A stretch of 64,000 nucleotides of DNA. Origin: Streptomyces sp. NBC_00513. GTDB lineage: Bacteria; Actinomycetota; Actinomycetes; Streptomycetales; Streptomycetaceae. Shown piece by piece: positions 31,628 to 40,666 of this stretch (positions within the stretch are counted from its first letter, which is position 1; each line of letters starts with the position of its first letter). The notes under the pieces were generated by a model. The model was given only the letters and a program-made list of their open reading frames with translations, was not told the DNA's origin and did no database searches. Location of the stretch: assembly GCF_041431415.1 (NCBI RefSeq), contig NZ_CP107845.1:62001-126000 (forward strand). The letters are read 5' to 3'. The translations under genes and the position numbers were made by a program.

Positions 31628-31833
31628 GTTCCTCCCCTCCCCTGGGCACTACCCCACCAGCTTGCACTGTCCGAGCGGCCAGGAGTAGTGGACTTCACCG
31701 CATTTCACGCCAGGAAAACCTTGAAATGCTCGGGTGGACATGGAGACATGGCGAGCTATCCACGGGAACATTTCCTCAGTTGCCTTCGGATCTGGCGGGG
31801 GCCACCACACTGCCTAAATTCCGGGGATGAGTC

Positions 31834-32379
31834 ATGCTCTCAGCCGCGTCCATCAAGGACCACATCAACAACGGCGCCGTGACGTGGGACGGGGAACTGC
31901 GCGGGGACAGCCTGCTCTTGAGGCTCGGTGGTCCAATCCAACCCATCGTCGCGCCGGACGCCGTCGTCGACCTGGCCGACCAGGCCAGTATCGACACCCT
32001 GTACGGCCCGCAGATCACCGACTGGACGACGTACGACCTGGCGCCGGGGCAAATGATTCTGGCGCCGGCCTCCGAGCCGGTCTCCCTGGGCCCGGACGTC
32101 ATGGGGATGATCGGCGGTCTGAGCCATCTGGCCCGAGTCGGCCTGGCCATCCACGTCACCAGCCCGTTCGTCCTGCCGGGCTGGGCCGGCCATCTGACCC
32201 TGGAGCTCGTCAACCACAGCCCGGCCACCCTGCGCCTGCATCACGGCATGCCGCTGGCCCGCCTCGTACTCCAACTCCGCGGCGGCGGCCCCGCCGCGAC
32301 CGCCCACCCGTTCTACGGCCATCCCGCAGACCTGCGAAGCCGCTACGCCGACGAACTCGTCGACCCGAACACAAGGTGA
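31834..32379 (+). CDS. dCTP deaminase/dUTPase-superfamily protein
   Basis: 181 residues from ATG 31834. The fold is recognised by LSHLARVGLAIHVTSPFVLP, GWAGHLTLELVNHSP (the trimer core with the catalytic-region Glu) and HHGMPLARLVLQLRG. dCTP deaminases and dUTPases share this fold; the usual RSSLGR strand is here GLSHLAR, so the specificity cannot be stated and the protein may be a nucleotide sensor. First gene of a tight four-gene operon; five bp separate it from the HIT gene. Confidence 0.75.
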   Translation: MLSAASIKDHINNGAVTWDGELRGDSLLLRLGGPIQPIVAPDAVVDLADQASIDTLYGPQITDWTTYDLAPGQMILAPASEPVSLGPDVMGMIGGLSHLARVGLAIHVTSPFVLPGWAGHLTLELVNHSPATLRLHHGMPLARLVLQLRGGGPAATAHPFYGHPADLRSRYADELVDPNTR

Positions 32380-32384
32380 CTGAC

Positions 32385-33011
32385 ATGGACGACTGCCAGT
32401 TTTGCACCGAGTTCACCGCACGCGAGCCCAAGACCCGCATCATCACCGAGACGATCGACCGCTGGGTCCTCCTGCCCACCGTCGGCTGCCTCACCCCCGG
32501 CTACTCCCTCTACATGCCGCTGGAGCACCTCGACGCCGCCGCCGACGTCCCGCCCGACGACCTCCCGAAGGTCGCCGCCGGCCTGGAGTCGATGCGCACC
32601 CTGATCCAGGCTCACTACGGGCCCACCATCGTCGCCGAGCACGGACCGCGGGACTGCGAGCTCGGCGCCTCCTGCTGCAGCCACGCTCACCTCCACCTCA
32701 TCCCCGTACCGGACCCGGACGCCATCCTGGCCGCCTATGAGAAGGTCGGTGGCACGGGCCGGCGCCTCTCCTCGCTCGTCGACCTGCCCGCGGCCGCCGA
32801 GACTTCGTACCTGTACCTGTCGCCCTACCCGGGCGAGCTCCACTACTGGCCCGCCGACGGCCGGTTCGCACGCCAGTTCGTCCGCCGCGTCGTCGCCGAC
32901 CAGCTTGGCATCGGCGAGCAGTACGACTGGCGCGACCACCCCTTCACCGAGGCCAAGCACCAGACCTACGAGACTCTGACCGCTGCCATCCGGGCCACCG
33001 CAACGGCCTGA
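32385..33011 (+). CDS. HIT-family nucleotide hydrolase or transferase
   Basis: 208 residues from ATG 32385. A zinc-type start CQFC (Cys4, Cys7) and the histidine triad His100-x-His102-x-His104 (SHAHLHLIPV) place it in the HIT family, which cleaves NMP-X bonds through an NMP-His intermediate. An extra C-terminal half (ETSYLYLSPYPGELHYWPAD, then FARQFVRRVVADQLG) is longer than Hint proteins and resembles the diadenosine-polyphosphate hydrolase-type extensions. Likely substrates are nucleotide adducts. Same operon as its neighbours. Confidence 0.8.
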   Translation: MDDCQFCTEFTAREPKTRIITETIDRWVLLPTVGCLTPGYSLYMPLEHLDAAADVPPDDLPKVAAGLESMRTLIQAHYGPTIVAEHGPRDCELGASCCSHAHLHLIPVPDPDAILAAYEKVGGTGRRLSSLVDLPAAAETSYLYLSPYPGELHYWPADGRFARQFVRRVVADQLGIGEQYDWRDHPFTEAKHQTYETLTAAIRATATA

Positions 33012-33029
33012 CGACGAGGGGGGAACATC

Positions 33030-33974
33030 ATGGCGATTCCCTTACCTCGACCGCTGCACACTCAGAGCGCCGAGGAACTCGTGGCGGCCGCAAGAGACCG
33101 ACGGTGGCCGAAATGGCAGACCATGGCACTGCTCCACTCGCTCGGCCTCCCCACCCTGAACGCGTCCCTGTTACGACCCGGCCAGAGCCCGGCCGACATA
33201 CGCACCGCCACCCACGCCCTCGCCACCACGCTCGGCACCGACAGACTGATGATCCGCTCCGACGGCGGCGTCGAGAAGAAGGCCTACTACCGCGGGGGCA
33301 ACACCTTCCCCATCGGCGAGATCGCACACCGCGCGCAGCCCCTGCTGGCCGACGGACGCGCGGTCATCCTGGCCGGCCCCACCAACCGCTTCACCAACAA
33401 ACTCACCGTCATGATCCGCATGGACCGCCCGGGCCCCGGCATACGGGGGACCTTCACCCTCGAAGCGCTCGGCCCCGGCTATGACGTCGCCGACCTCACC
33501 CGCGGTGAACTCCCGCCCCAGGTCACCGCCCAGCTCGACGACGTCGACTGGGACCACTACACCACCCCCCGCTGGAACGAGTGGCACTTCCGCGGCGACC
33601 ACTGCCCCGGCGGGGAGGAAGCACGCCGGCTCCGCCGCCTGGAGCGCCTCGCGGCCCAGACCCTGGCCGACGGCGGACAACTCGCCGGAGACCCTCAGCC
33701 CGAGCACGCCGAAACGTGGCTCCGCGAACACGGCTACCTGCAGCTGTTCGGCCCCCAGGACCCGCGCCCGGCCCTGATGCGGCGCGCCGACAAACTCTTC
33801 GAGGACGCCTTCGTCCTCACCCGGGCCCAGCCCAACCGGAACTGGCGGTGCCTGGCCACCGCCTACTCCGTCTTCGCCGAGCCCCGCACCGTCTACTGGG
33901 ACCTCGTCGACGGCGAACGAAAATACGCCGCGGCCACGCCGGCCGCCGCCCGGGCCAAGAAGGAGACAGCGTGA
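33030..33974 (+). CDS. unknown protein, faintly ATP-grasp-like
   Basis: 314 residues from ATG 33030 behind GAGGGGGGAA. No firm family. WPKWQTMALLHSLGLPTLNA near residue 30 and DRLMIRSDGGVEKKAYYRGG near 75 recall the entry strands of ATP-grasp enzymes, and GIRGTFTLEALGPGYDVADL may be a substrate loop, but the metal-binding Glu/Asn pattern was not identified. The C-terminal half is helical and Trp-rich. The stop overlaps the cysteine desulfurase start (GTGA), so the two are translationally coupled and should act together, for example as a sulfur-acceptor enzyme. Confidence 0.6.
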   Translation: MAIPLPRPLHTQSAEELVAAARDRRWPKWQTMALLHSLGLPTLNASLLRPGQSPADIRTATHALATTLGTDRLMIRSDGGVEKKAYYRGGNTFPIGEIAHRAQPLLADGRAVILAGPTNRFTNKLTVMIRMDRPGPGIRGTFTLEALGPGYDVADLTRGELPPQVTAQLDDVDWDHYTTPRWNEWHFRGDHCPGGEEARRLRRLERLAAQTLADGGQLAGDPQPEHAETWLREHGYLQLFGPQDPRPALMRRADKLFEDAFVLTRAQPNRNWRCLATAYSVFAEPRTVYWDLVDGERKYAAATPAAARAKKETA

Positions 33975-35134
33975 CCAACCGACCGATCTACCTCGACCAC
34001 CAGGCCACCACCCCACTCGACCCCCGCGTCCTGGAGGAGATGCTGCCGTACCTCACCACCGCGTACGGCAACCCCAACAGTGCCCACGCCTACGGCCGGG
34101 AAGCGGCCAAGGCCGTCGCCACCGCCCGCCGCCGCGTCGCCCACCTCATCGGCGCCAAGAACCCCATCGAGGTCATCTTCACCTCCGGCGCCACCGAGGC
34201 CAACCACCTCGCCATCGTCGGCGGCGCCCTCGCCAAACGCCCCCGCGGCGGCCACGTCATCACCACCACGATCGAGCACAAGGCCGTCCTCGCCGCCGTC
34301 CAACGCCTCGTCGACCACCACGGCTACACCTCCACCCGCGTCGCCGTCGACGAGCACGGACGAGTCCAGCCCGGGGACATCGCCGCCGCCCTCACCCCGA
34401 ACACCGTCCTCGTCTCCGTCATGCACGCAAACAACGAGATCGGCACCCTCCAGCGGATCGCCGCCATCTCCCAACTGACCGCCCACCGCGGAATCCTCCT
34501 GCACACCGACGCCGCACAGAGCGCCGGATACGGGCTCCTCGACGCCGACGAACTCGGCGTCGACCTCGCCTCGCTCTCCGCCCACAAACTCTACGGACCC
34601 AAAGGCATCGGCGCCCTCTACGTCCGCGGCGGCACCCTCCTCACCGCCCAGCAGACCGGCGGCGGCCAGGAACGCGGATTACGAGCCGGCACCCTCAATG
34701 TTCCCGCCATCGTGGGCCTCGGTGCCGCCGCCCACCTCATCACCAGCGATACCGCCCCCGCCCTCACCCAGATTCGCGCCCTGCGCGACCACCTCCAGGA
34801 CAGACTCCTCGCCGCGATCCCCGGCGCCACCATCAATGGGCACCCCACCCAACGACTGCCCGGCACCCTCAGCCTCACCCTCCCGGACACCGAGGCCGCA
34901 GACGTCCTCGACCGCCTCCCCGAACTTGCCGCCTCCACCGGATCCGCCTGCAACACCGGCACCAGCGACCCCTCTCATGTCCTCACCGCCATCAGCCTCA
35001 CCCGCACCCAGGCCCGCCGCACCCTACGCCTGGGCATCGGCCGCAACACCACTGCCGCCGAGGTGGAGCGCGCCGCGATACTGATCGCTGAGGCCACTGC
35101 CCGGCATCGGCCGCCTCGTTCCAGCGCCGCCTGA
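33971..35134 (+). CDS. cysteine desulfurase (NifS/IscS/DndA type)
   Basis: 387 residues from the GTG of a GTGA overlap. Complete PLP enzyme: IYLDHQATTPLDPRV, TSGATEANHLAI, TTIEHKAV (His104), LLHTDAAQSAG, SLSAHKLYGPKG (PLP Lys206) and the active-site Cys327 in ASTGSACNTG. It releases sulfur from Cys as an enzyme persulfide. No IscU/IscA or thiI gene is next to it, so iron-sulfur cluster assembly is not indicated; the operon partners (dCTP deaminase-like, HIT and unknown protein) suggest sulfur transfer to a nucleotide or nucleic acid. DndA of DNA phosphorothioation is a precedent, but dndBCDE are absent here. Confidence 0.85.
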   Translation: MTNRPIYLDHQATTPLDPRVLEEMLPYLTTAYGNPNSAHAYGREAAKAVATARRRVAHLIGAKNPIEVIFTSGATEANHLAIVGGALAKRPRGGHVITTTIEHKAVLAAVQRLVDHHGYTSTRVAVDEHGRVQPGDIAAALTPNTVLVSVMHANNEIGTLQRIAAISQLTAHRGILLHTDAAQSAGYGLLDADELGVDLASLSAHKLYGPKGIGALYVRGGTLLTAQQTGGGQERGLRAGTLNVPAIVGLGAAAHLITSDTAPALTQIRALRDHLQDRLLAAIPGATINGHPTQRLPGTLSLTLPDTEAADVLDRLPELAASTGSACNTGTSDPSHVLTAISLTRTQARRTLRLGIGRNTTAAEVERAAILIAEATARHRPPRSSAA

Positions 35135-35783
35135 GGAAGTACCGCGCGTGCGCCGGCAGGAAGGCCTGACCAAATCGAACCCTCCCGCCGTCCCAAGCGA
35201 CTTGACGTAACGAAGCAAGCTGCTGCCACGTCTTCTACAGCAGGAACGGCTTGAAGCGTGCCATACGTTCTACAGGGAAAATCATCGCGCGACCGGAGAA
35301 ACGACGTCCACTTCGACCCGCGCCTACGTCTTCCCCGCCCAGGCACCGGAGCGGCCAGCGGTCCCGGGCCGTCCCCCAAGTCAATCGGGTGCGGACTCGT
35401 CGCCGCCCTCGCCACGATCATCGTGCTCGCCGGATCCTGCGCCACCTCCAGCGTGGTCCGCAGAATGACCGCCAGAGGTGCGAAGAAGAAAGCTCCCAAA
35501 GCGACACAATCCCGGCGACTGCAAGGGGATGTCCCCCCGGCCAGTCCGGCCTCAGCGGATGGGACTGATCGAACACGTCCTCATCAGGATCCTTCGAGCG
35601 GATACGGACGGCGCATGCCGCCGACACCGTGGCCACTTTGTCCCCACGGCCCGCATCCGCAGTTCTGTATCCACAGCTCGTACTTGACCTCACGGCTGAC
35701 GAGCGCAGCTCAGGGGTCCTGGATCAGCGGCCTGTACCCACGAAGGTGCTGCAGCTGCTCGAACCGCCTAGCGAAGAACCAGA
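35135..35783. other. about 650 bp without a recognisable gene
   Basis: A plus-strand frame (35258-35812) contains one hydrophobic stretch (CGLVAALATIIVLAGSCATS) and then turns into polar low-complexity sequence; the opposite strand has a rival frame over the same bases. Neither has a convincing family match. Possibly the decayed end of an element, or the 3' flank of the island. Confidence 0.35.
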
Positions 35784-36206
35784 TCACGTCTGCTGGTTCC
35801 CATCACCAGTGATCGCCTCACCGATGGATCCGCCAGCAGCAACTCCGCGCTCCCCCGGCACGCCGGGTACCGTTGTCGTGGCACTCGGGCTGGGGCCTGC
35901 GGCCGGGGGCTGAGGTTCGGCAGGCGGACCCTGCTGACGGTTGTTGTCACCGGTTACTGCGCGCCTGATGCTGCCGCCGGCTTGCACCGATCGGGCCCCC
36001 GCGACGGCAACGCCAGTCGGCCGGTTCAACGTGTACATGGATACGGCAAGGGAAATCGCAGCGATCATGGCCCCGATGATGCTGGCCACGCGGTCAGCGG
36101 TGTCCAGATCCACCAGCACAACCGCAAGGATCAAGCCCACGACTGCGGCCGCCGACACCGCCGCGACCGCGATGTACACGCGTCGCATTACCCTTGAAAC
36201 AGCCAT
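35784..36206 (-). CDS. small membrane protein with two Gly-rich strand motifs
   Basis: 140 residues from ATG 36206. Two membrane segments (residues about 8-32, YIAVAAVSAAAVVGLILAVV; and 41-60, SIIGAMIAAISLAVSMYTL) with a short polar loop between. The C-terminal 80 residues, Pro-rich in the middle, contain the motif twice: SVQAGGSIRRAVTGDNNRQQ at 74-92 and VPGERGVAAGGSIGEAITGD near 116-135, ending GNQQT. The second copy closely matches residues 25-49 of the 952-residue protein downstream of whose stop it lies. This is the sort of short beta motif seen in predicted conflict-system proteins. Function unknown. Confidence 0.6.
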   Translation of the reverse strand: MAVSRVMRRVYIAVAAVSAAAVVGLILAVVLVDLDTADRVASIIGAMIAAISLAVSMYTLNRPTGVAVAGARSVQAGGSIRRAVTGDNNRQQGPPAEPQPPAAGPSPSATTTVPGVPGERGVAAGGSIGEAITGDGNQQT

Positions 36207-36492
36207 CGGACTACTCCTCACGCACCTGACCCAGACACCACACGTGAACGATACGGCCCATGGGTCGATCCGTTCCGGGGAAGTTGAGACGGGCAGCACC
36301 AACGCCATGGGGTGGGATGAGCGAGCCCGCTCCGAGCACGGCGACGCGGCGTAAGTGAGTGAGCCGCGGCATCGTCCCGCACGACCGCCTGATGCCGTAC
36401 GTGTTGCCGCGGCCTACCGGGTCCAAGACCAGCGGGTATCCACCTCCTTGCACGAGACCGACGCCCTTATTGGCCCGCGACGACAAGGTCCT

Positions 36493-39351
36493 TCAGGATG
36501 CTCTGGCGGCGGCGAGGGCCGCGTGTCGCACGCTGGCGCGGACATCGTCGGCGAGCCGCTCCAGCACTTCCGGTACCACCGGATCGACAGGTCCTTCCTT
36601 CTTTCGAAGCTCGGCGACCTCGGCCAATGTGCGGCGGACGGTGTGGTCATTGTCTTCAGCGAGTCGGCGGATCGTTCGGGGGTGCTGACTCGCGTGGGAA
36701 ACGGCGAGGAAGGCACCGGCCTGACGGACGGTCCTGTTGTGGTGTGTGACCAGTAGCGCGGGGTCGACACTGAGCGCGATCTGCGGCGGCAGATACGCGA
36801 GAACGCGGGCTGCGTCACCGACGTCCGAGGGAACGTCGGTACGGAGCAATGCGACGGCGTTCTCCCGCACCCAATGGTGTTCCTCATCGAGTTCCGCGGC
36901 TCGATGCGCCAACTCCAGGGCCGGCCCACGCAAGGACGCCGTACCGAAGGAGATGCGCGCGGCGCTGAGTGGGTGAGGGGTGCCGGTCATTTCGCTGTCG
37001 AGATGACTTCCATCCTGCTCGCCCAGGACGAAGGGCTGCGCCTGACGGTAGATGGCTGATTTCTCGACCGGCGGCAAGTCTGTGATCAGGTTACAGAGGC
37101 CGGTCAGGGCGCTGCGTCGGGCGTCAGCGATCTCGCGCCTGTCCGAGGCTATTTCCATGAGTCTGGCGGCGCAGCGTCGGCGACTGGGTTCGTCGAGCTG
37201 GCAGACCAGAAGTGCGTCGTTCGCCAGCTGATCGCCGATGGTGGTGTTGTGCGGGTCGGGCGCGGGTCGGGACAGGATGCGGTTCAGGGCCTCCAGGGCG
37301 GCGGTCCGCACGGTGGGGTGGTCGGGGACCGCCTGGCTCAGGGCGAGGGCGGCCGGGTACTTGTTGTCGTCGGCGAGGTTGGCGAGGGCGGCGAGCCGCG
37401 TTTGGCAGGCTGCCTGCTCGGCTGCCGTCAGCGGGGATGATGGGGAGATGAGGATCTGAATCCACCGCCTCTCGCCGAGTGACTCCCAGGCGTCATATGA
37501 ACCTTGCTCAGCTTCGTCGAGCAGCTTGGTGACGGCCTGGAGGGCGAGGCTCGGGTGCCGGTCCGCGATGGCGAACCAGGTTGCGCCTCGATGAGTCCGT
37601 TTTGAATCGACGAGGTCGGTGAGCACCTGACCGGCCTGCTCGGCCGTCCCCCGCGGGGCGAGGGTGCAGGCGCTCCTGAGGACTTGGTGCAGGAGGTGTC
37701 GGAGAGGCGAGTCAGCCAGGTCTCCGGACAGTAGCTGCTGAGCCATGTCGATGAGTTCACCGAGGAGAGCGGTGGCGGCATCGTCATCCAGGAGGTCTGC
37801 CTGTGCTTCCAGCTGTGCTGCTCGCGCCCGGGAGACCCGCCACGGCACGCCTTGGAGCGGCCCGAGAGGAAGCAGCGTGTCGCCGGAGGCGGCAGCGAGC
37901 TTCTTGGCTCGTTCCGCCTCTCCCGCTCGCTGGTAGTAGTCCGCCGCCAGCCCGGTCTCGGTGTTGTCCTGGTACAGGTCGGCAAGGAATCGCAGTGCTT
38001 CGAGTTCTCCTGTCCAGTCCCCTGTCACCACGGTGTCAACGAGCCAACGTTGCGCGGCGGTGATGGCTTCGCGAGGCTTTTCCCGCACAAGTGCGGACAG
38101 AGCCTGCTCACGGGGCTGGCGGGCCCGGACGAGAAGGCGACCCGTGCCAGTCGCACGGAGTGCCTGCGCGAGTCGATGCTCGTCGTCGATGTCGCCCGCC
38201 AACGGGCCGTACGAGACGTTGATGCTCCTGATGCTGTACAGCCAGTCCGCAGCGTCCTGTGTCAGGTCGGCTCGGATGCCCGCATCGACGGCATCGCGGT
38301 ACGCCTCGACGGCGGCGTCGGCTTCCCCTTCTTCGGCGAGCCGGCGTCCCTCCCGTGCGAAGACCATCGCCGCGGGTCGGCCCGTCATGTGGTGACGGCG
38401 CGCCTGCTGGTGCAGTGCGCGTCGTGCGGAGGGGTCGTAGTGAGCGCGTATCAGGCGAAGCCGGAGCAGTATGTGGTCCGCGTCGTCGCCTCCGTTGTCC
38501 AGGGTATTGATGGCTTCCGATACGAGCGCGTCGAGTTCATGGACCGAGGCTGGGTTGAAGGCCAGTGCCTGTTCGGCGAGCAGGAGGATGAGTACGGGAC
38601 GGTACTCGGGGTCCTGCTCGGCAGAAGTGCCTGAGAGGACCTCACGAAGGCTTTCCAAGTCGCCCAGCGGGTGGAGCAGGCTTTCTGCGGCGGCCTGCAG
38701 CAGTTTCGCGATCCGCTCTGCTCTGTCTGCTCGCGGTTCCCCGGCTTCGGTGCTCTTGAACGCCAGCCTCGGGATGTCTCTGGCCAAGGACCACGCTTGG
38801 TCGTGATCTCCGGCTCGCAGGGAAGCGACCGCGAGACTGCCTGCCATCTCCACGGCGGCGACGATGTGGCCAGCGGCTTGCAAGGCTGCCATCTGCTTGC
38901 GCTGCATCACGGCTGCGTGCCCGTGGAAACCGGTGGCATGGAGGCTGGAGGCAATTTCTCCATAGAGACGGGCGGCCTGCTCGGGGTCTGTCGACAGAAC
39001 GGTGTCAGCCCTGCGGAGAAGGGGCGCGAGCACATGAGTGTTCAGCGGCCCGACGAGAATCAGCTCCGCCTGCTCCTGCCGATCAACACGGGACGGGAGC
39101 ACGGTCGAGGACGTCCCGGCCGCCGCAGTCACGGAAGCGTGATAGTGGTACTCCGTCGTCGTGCTGATCTCGTGCTTGTCGCCGCTGACAACATCACCAT
39201 CGACGGTCAACTGGTTCCCGTTTCCTGTGATGCCCACCCCCACCTCGGCACCCGCCGAGATCCCGCGATCCCCCGGAACCGGCGCACCAGTGGTCTTCCC
39301 GTCGCCCCTGCCGCTGTCCTCACCCCATGAGCGCGGCCACTTGCTGTTCAT
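36493..39351 (-). CDS. 952-residue TPR/HEAT-repeat protein with Gly-rich strand motif
   Basis: One uninterrupted frame from ATG 39351. Residues 25-49 carry VPGDRGISAGAEVGVGITGN followed by GNQLT, then VVSGDKHEISTTTEYHYHAS. From about 80 on it is helical: TPR-like pairs (ARLYGEIASSLHATGFHGHA; DAAVEAYRDAVDAGIRADL) in the first half and HEAT-like pairs in the last 250 residues (AAELDEEHHWVRENAVALLR; HNRTVRQAGAFLAVSHASQH; DDVRASVRHAALAAARAS). No catalytic domain or Walker motif is visible. A scaffold or sensor that uses the strand motif to associate with the membrane partner at 35784 is the simplest model. Genes are in the same order and strand. Confidence 0.7.
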   Translation of the reverse strand: MNSKWPRSWGEDSGRGDGKTTGAPVPGDRGISAGAEVGVGITGNGNQLTVDGDVVSGDKHEISTTTEYHYHASVTAAAGTSSTVLPSRVDRQEQAELILVGPLNTHVLAPLLRRADTVLSTDPEQAARLYGEIASSLHATGFHGHAAVMQRKQMAALQAAGHIVAAVEMAGSLAVASLRAGDHDQAWSLARDIPRLAFKSTEAGEPRADRAERIAKLLQAAAESLLHPLGDLESLREVLSGTSAEQDPEYRPVLILLLAEQALAFNPASVHELDALVSEAINTLDNGGDDADHILLRLRLIRAHYDPSARRALHQQARRHHMTGRPAAMVFAREGRRLAEEGEADAAVEAYRDAVDAGIRADLTQDAADWLYSIRSINVSYGPLAGDIDDEHRLAQALRATGTGRLLVRARQPREQALSALVREKPREAITAAQRWLVDTVVTGDWTGELEALRFLADLYQDNTETGLAADYYQRAGEAERAKKLAAASGDTLLPLGPLQGVPWRVSRARAAQLEAQADLLDDDAATALLGELIDMAQQLLSGDLADSPLRHLLHQVLRSACTLAPRGTAEQAGQVLTDLVDSKRTHRGATWFAIADRHPSLALQAVTKLLDEAEQGSYDAWESLGERRWIQILISPSSPLTAAEQAACQTRLAALANLADDNKYPAALALSQAVPDHPTVRTAALEALNRILSRPAPDPHNTTIGDQLANDALLVCQLDEPSRRRCAARLMEIASDRREIADARRSALTGLCNLITDLPPVEKSAIYRQAQPFVLGEQDGSHLDSEMTGTPHPLSAARISFGTASLRGPALELAHRAAELDEEHHWVRENAVALLRTDVPSDVGDAARVLAYLPPQIALSVDPALLVTHHNRTVRQAGAFLAVSHASQHPRTIRRLAEDNDHTVRRTLAEVAELRKKEGPVDPVVPEVLERLADDVRASVRHAALAAARAS

Positions 39352-39594
39352 CGCTGAATTTTCCCCTACCCGCGATCATTTCGTCCACGACTGCGTCGCC
39401 GAGGCACCCCGTCCATCGGAGCCCACCGGCGCCGCTCTCGGACCTGATGCCGCAGGGTCCGGGGGTAGCCCCGGCAGGCGTGAGGGCGCAGGCTCGTTTC
39501 TGCAGTGAATCCGGGCGCCCGCACGAGTGAGTTGAACGCCGAGAACCTGTCGGGACTGGTGCCGGACCCGCTAGATCCATCTGTGTGATCAAGA

Positions 39595-40294
39595 ACCTGA
39601 TGCTGCGCGGTCTGCCCGCGCTCGCCCTCTGCGCCCTTCCCGTCCTCGCGGCTCCGGCCGCGCACTCCGCCCCCGCCGCCACGGCGGCGCCGGCGTAGCC
39701 GGTCCGTCCGGGGTGCGTGCTCCGCTGCCGCTGTTCGAGGCGATCGACCGGCTCCCCGTGGCCGTCGAGCACCGCGAGGGCTACAAGCGGGAGCTGTACA
39801 AGCACTGGAACAAGGGCCTCAATGCCGGGGACGGCTGTGACACCCGAAGGGAGGTCATCCTCGCCGAAGCCGTCGAGGCTCCTGCTGTCGCGGCTGGCTG
39901 CAAGCTGACCGGCGGTTCCTGGCGCTCCGCCTACGACAACGTCGTCGTGACGGACGCGGGCCGGCTCGACGTCGACCACTTCGTCCCCCTCGCCGAGGTC
40001 TACGACTCCGAGCAGGCGCCGTGGTCGGCGGCCCGGCGGGAGGCGTACGCGAACGACCAGAACAGCCCCGACACTCTGATCGCCGTATCCGCCGCCTCCA
40101 ACAGGTCCAAGGCCGACAAGGACCCGGCGGAGTGGCTGCCGTCGGATGGCTCCTAGCACTGCACGTACGCAGCGACGTGGGTCGGCACGAAGCTCCGCTG
40201 GGACCTGGCCGTCGATGAAAACGAGCGCTTGGCGTTGCTCGGGCTCGCCGAGGACTGCCCCACCACGACCGTCGTCTACGAACCCGCCGCTTAG
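39595..40294 (+). pseudogene. secreted HNH nuclease (DUF1524/GmrSD-type) broken by frameshift and TAG
   Basis: From GTG 39595 a signal peptide is clear (LPALALCALPVLAAPAAHSA) but its frame stops at about 39697; the mature domain continues in another frame: FEAIDRLPVAVEHREGYKRE, GRLDVDHFVPLAEVYDSEQA (Asp-His of the HNH site), NDQNSPDTLIAVSAASNRSK and ADKDPAEWLP. At 40154-40156 TAG replaces the expected Tyr codon; beyond it the frame still reads HCTYAATWVGTKLRWDLAVD and ends at 40294 as usual. Homologues are extracellular non-specific nucleases. Both lesions are small, so it was lost recently or is misread. Confidence 0.7.
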
Positions 40295-40352
40295 AAACGG
40301 CCATCAGCCGGCGACCGGCCCCCGCAGGTCGCCGGATGCCCGTGCGGCAGGT

Positions 40353-40553
40353 TCACGACAGGAGCTGAGCCAGGACGGTCGCGATGGCGGCACTGAGACC
40401 AAGCACCGCGGTAAACGTCGCTGCTGCCCGGGTCAGCGTGGCGGGGTATGTGGCTCCGTCGAGCCGCGCGAGCAAGCCTGCCGCAGCGGCAGCCATGAGC
40501 GCGAAGAGGAAGACGCAGGCGGCAGCAAGCAGGACGACGGTGAGCTGGTTCAA
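40353..40553 (-). CDS. small membrane protein
   Basis: 66 residues from a TTG at 40553 with GGGAG upstream. Two membrane segments: TVVLLAAACVFLFALMAAAA (residues about 4-25) and a C-terminal AAATFTAVLGLSAAIATVL, joined by a basic loop (LLARLDGATYPATLTR). A paralogue with the same C-terminus is cut by the right edge of the window (63921-64000). Function unknown; the form resembles small Streptomyces plasmid-encoded membrane proteins. Confidence 0.55.
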   Translation of the reverse strand: MNQLTVVLLAAACVFLFALMAAAAAGLLARLDGATYPATLTRAAATFTAVLGLSAAIATVLAQLLS

Positions 40554-40666
40554 GGGGGACTCCCAGGTCGAAGAGGTGCGTTGACCTGACCAAAGTCCCG
40601 GAATAGGTGTTCGCCGTGGTTCGCCCGTACGAAGATGAACACCGGCGAACACGAGGGTGGGGCGCG

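Noticed and set aside
33971-35134. Calling the desulfurase DndA and the island a DNA phosphorothioation system
   Set aside because: dndB, dndC, dndD, dndE and SspB-type genes are absent; the resemblance is limited to the desulfurase and a methyltransferase domain.
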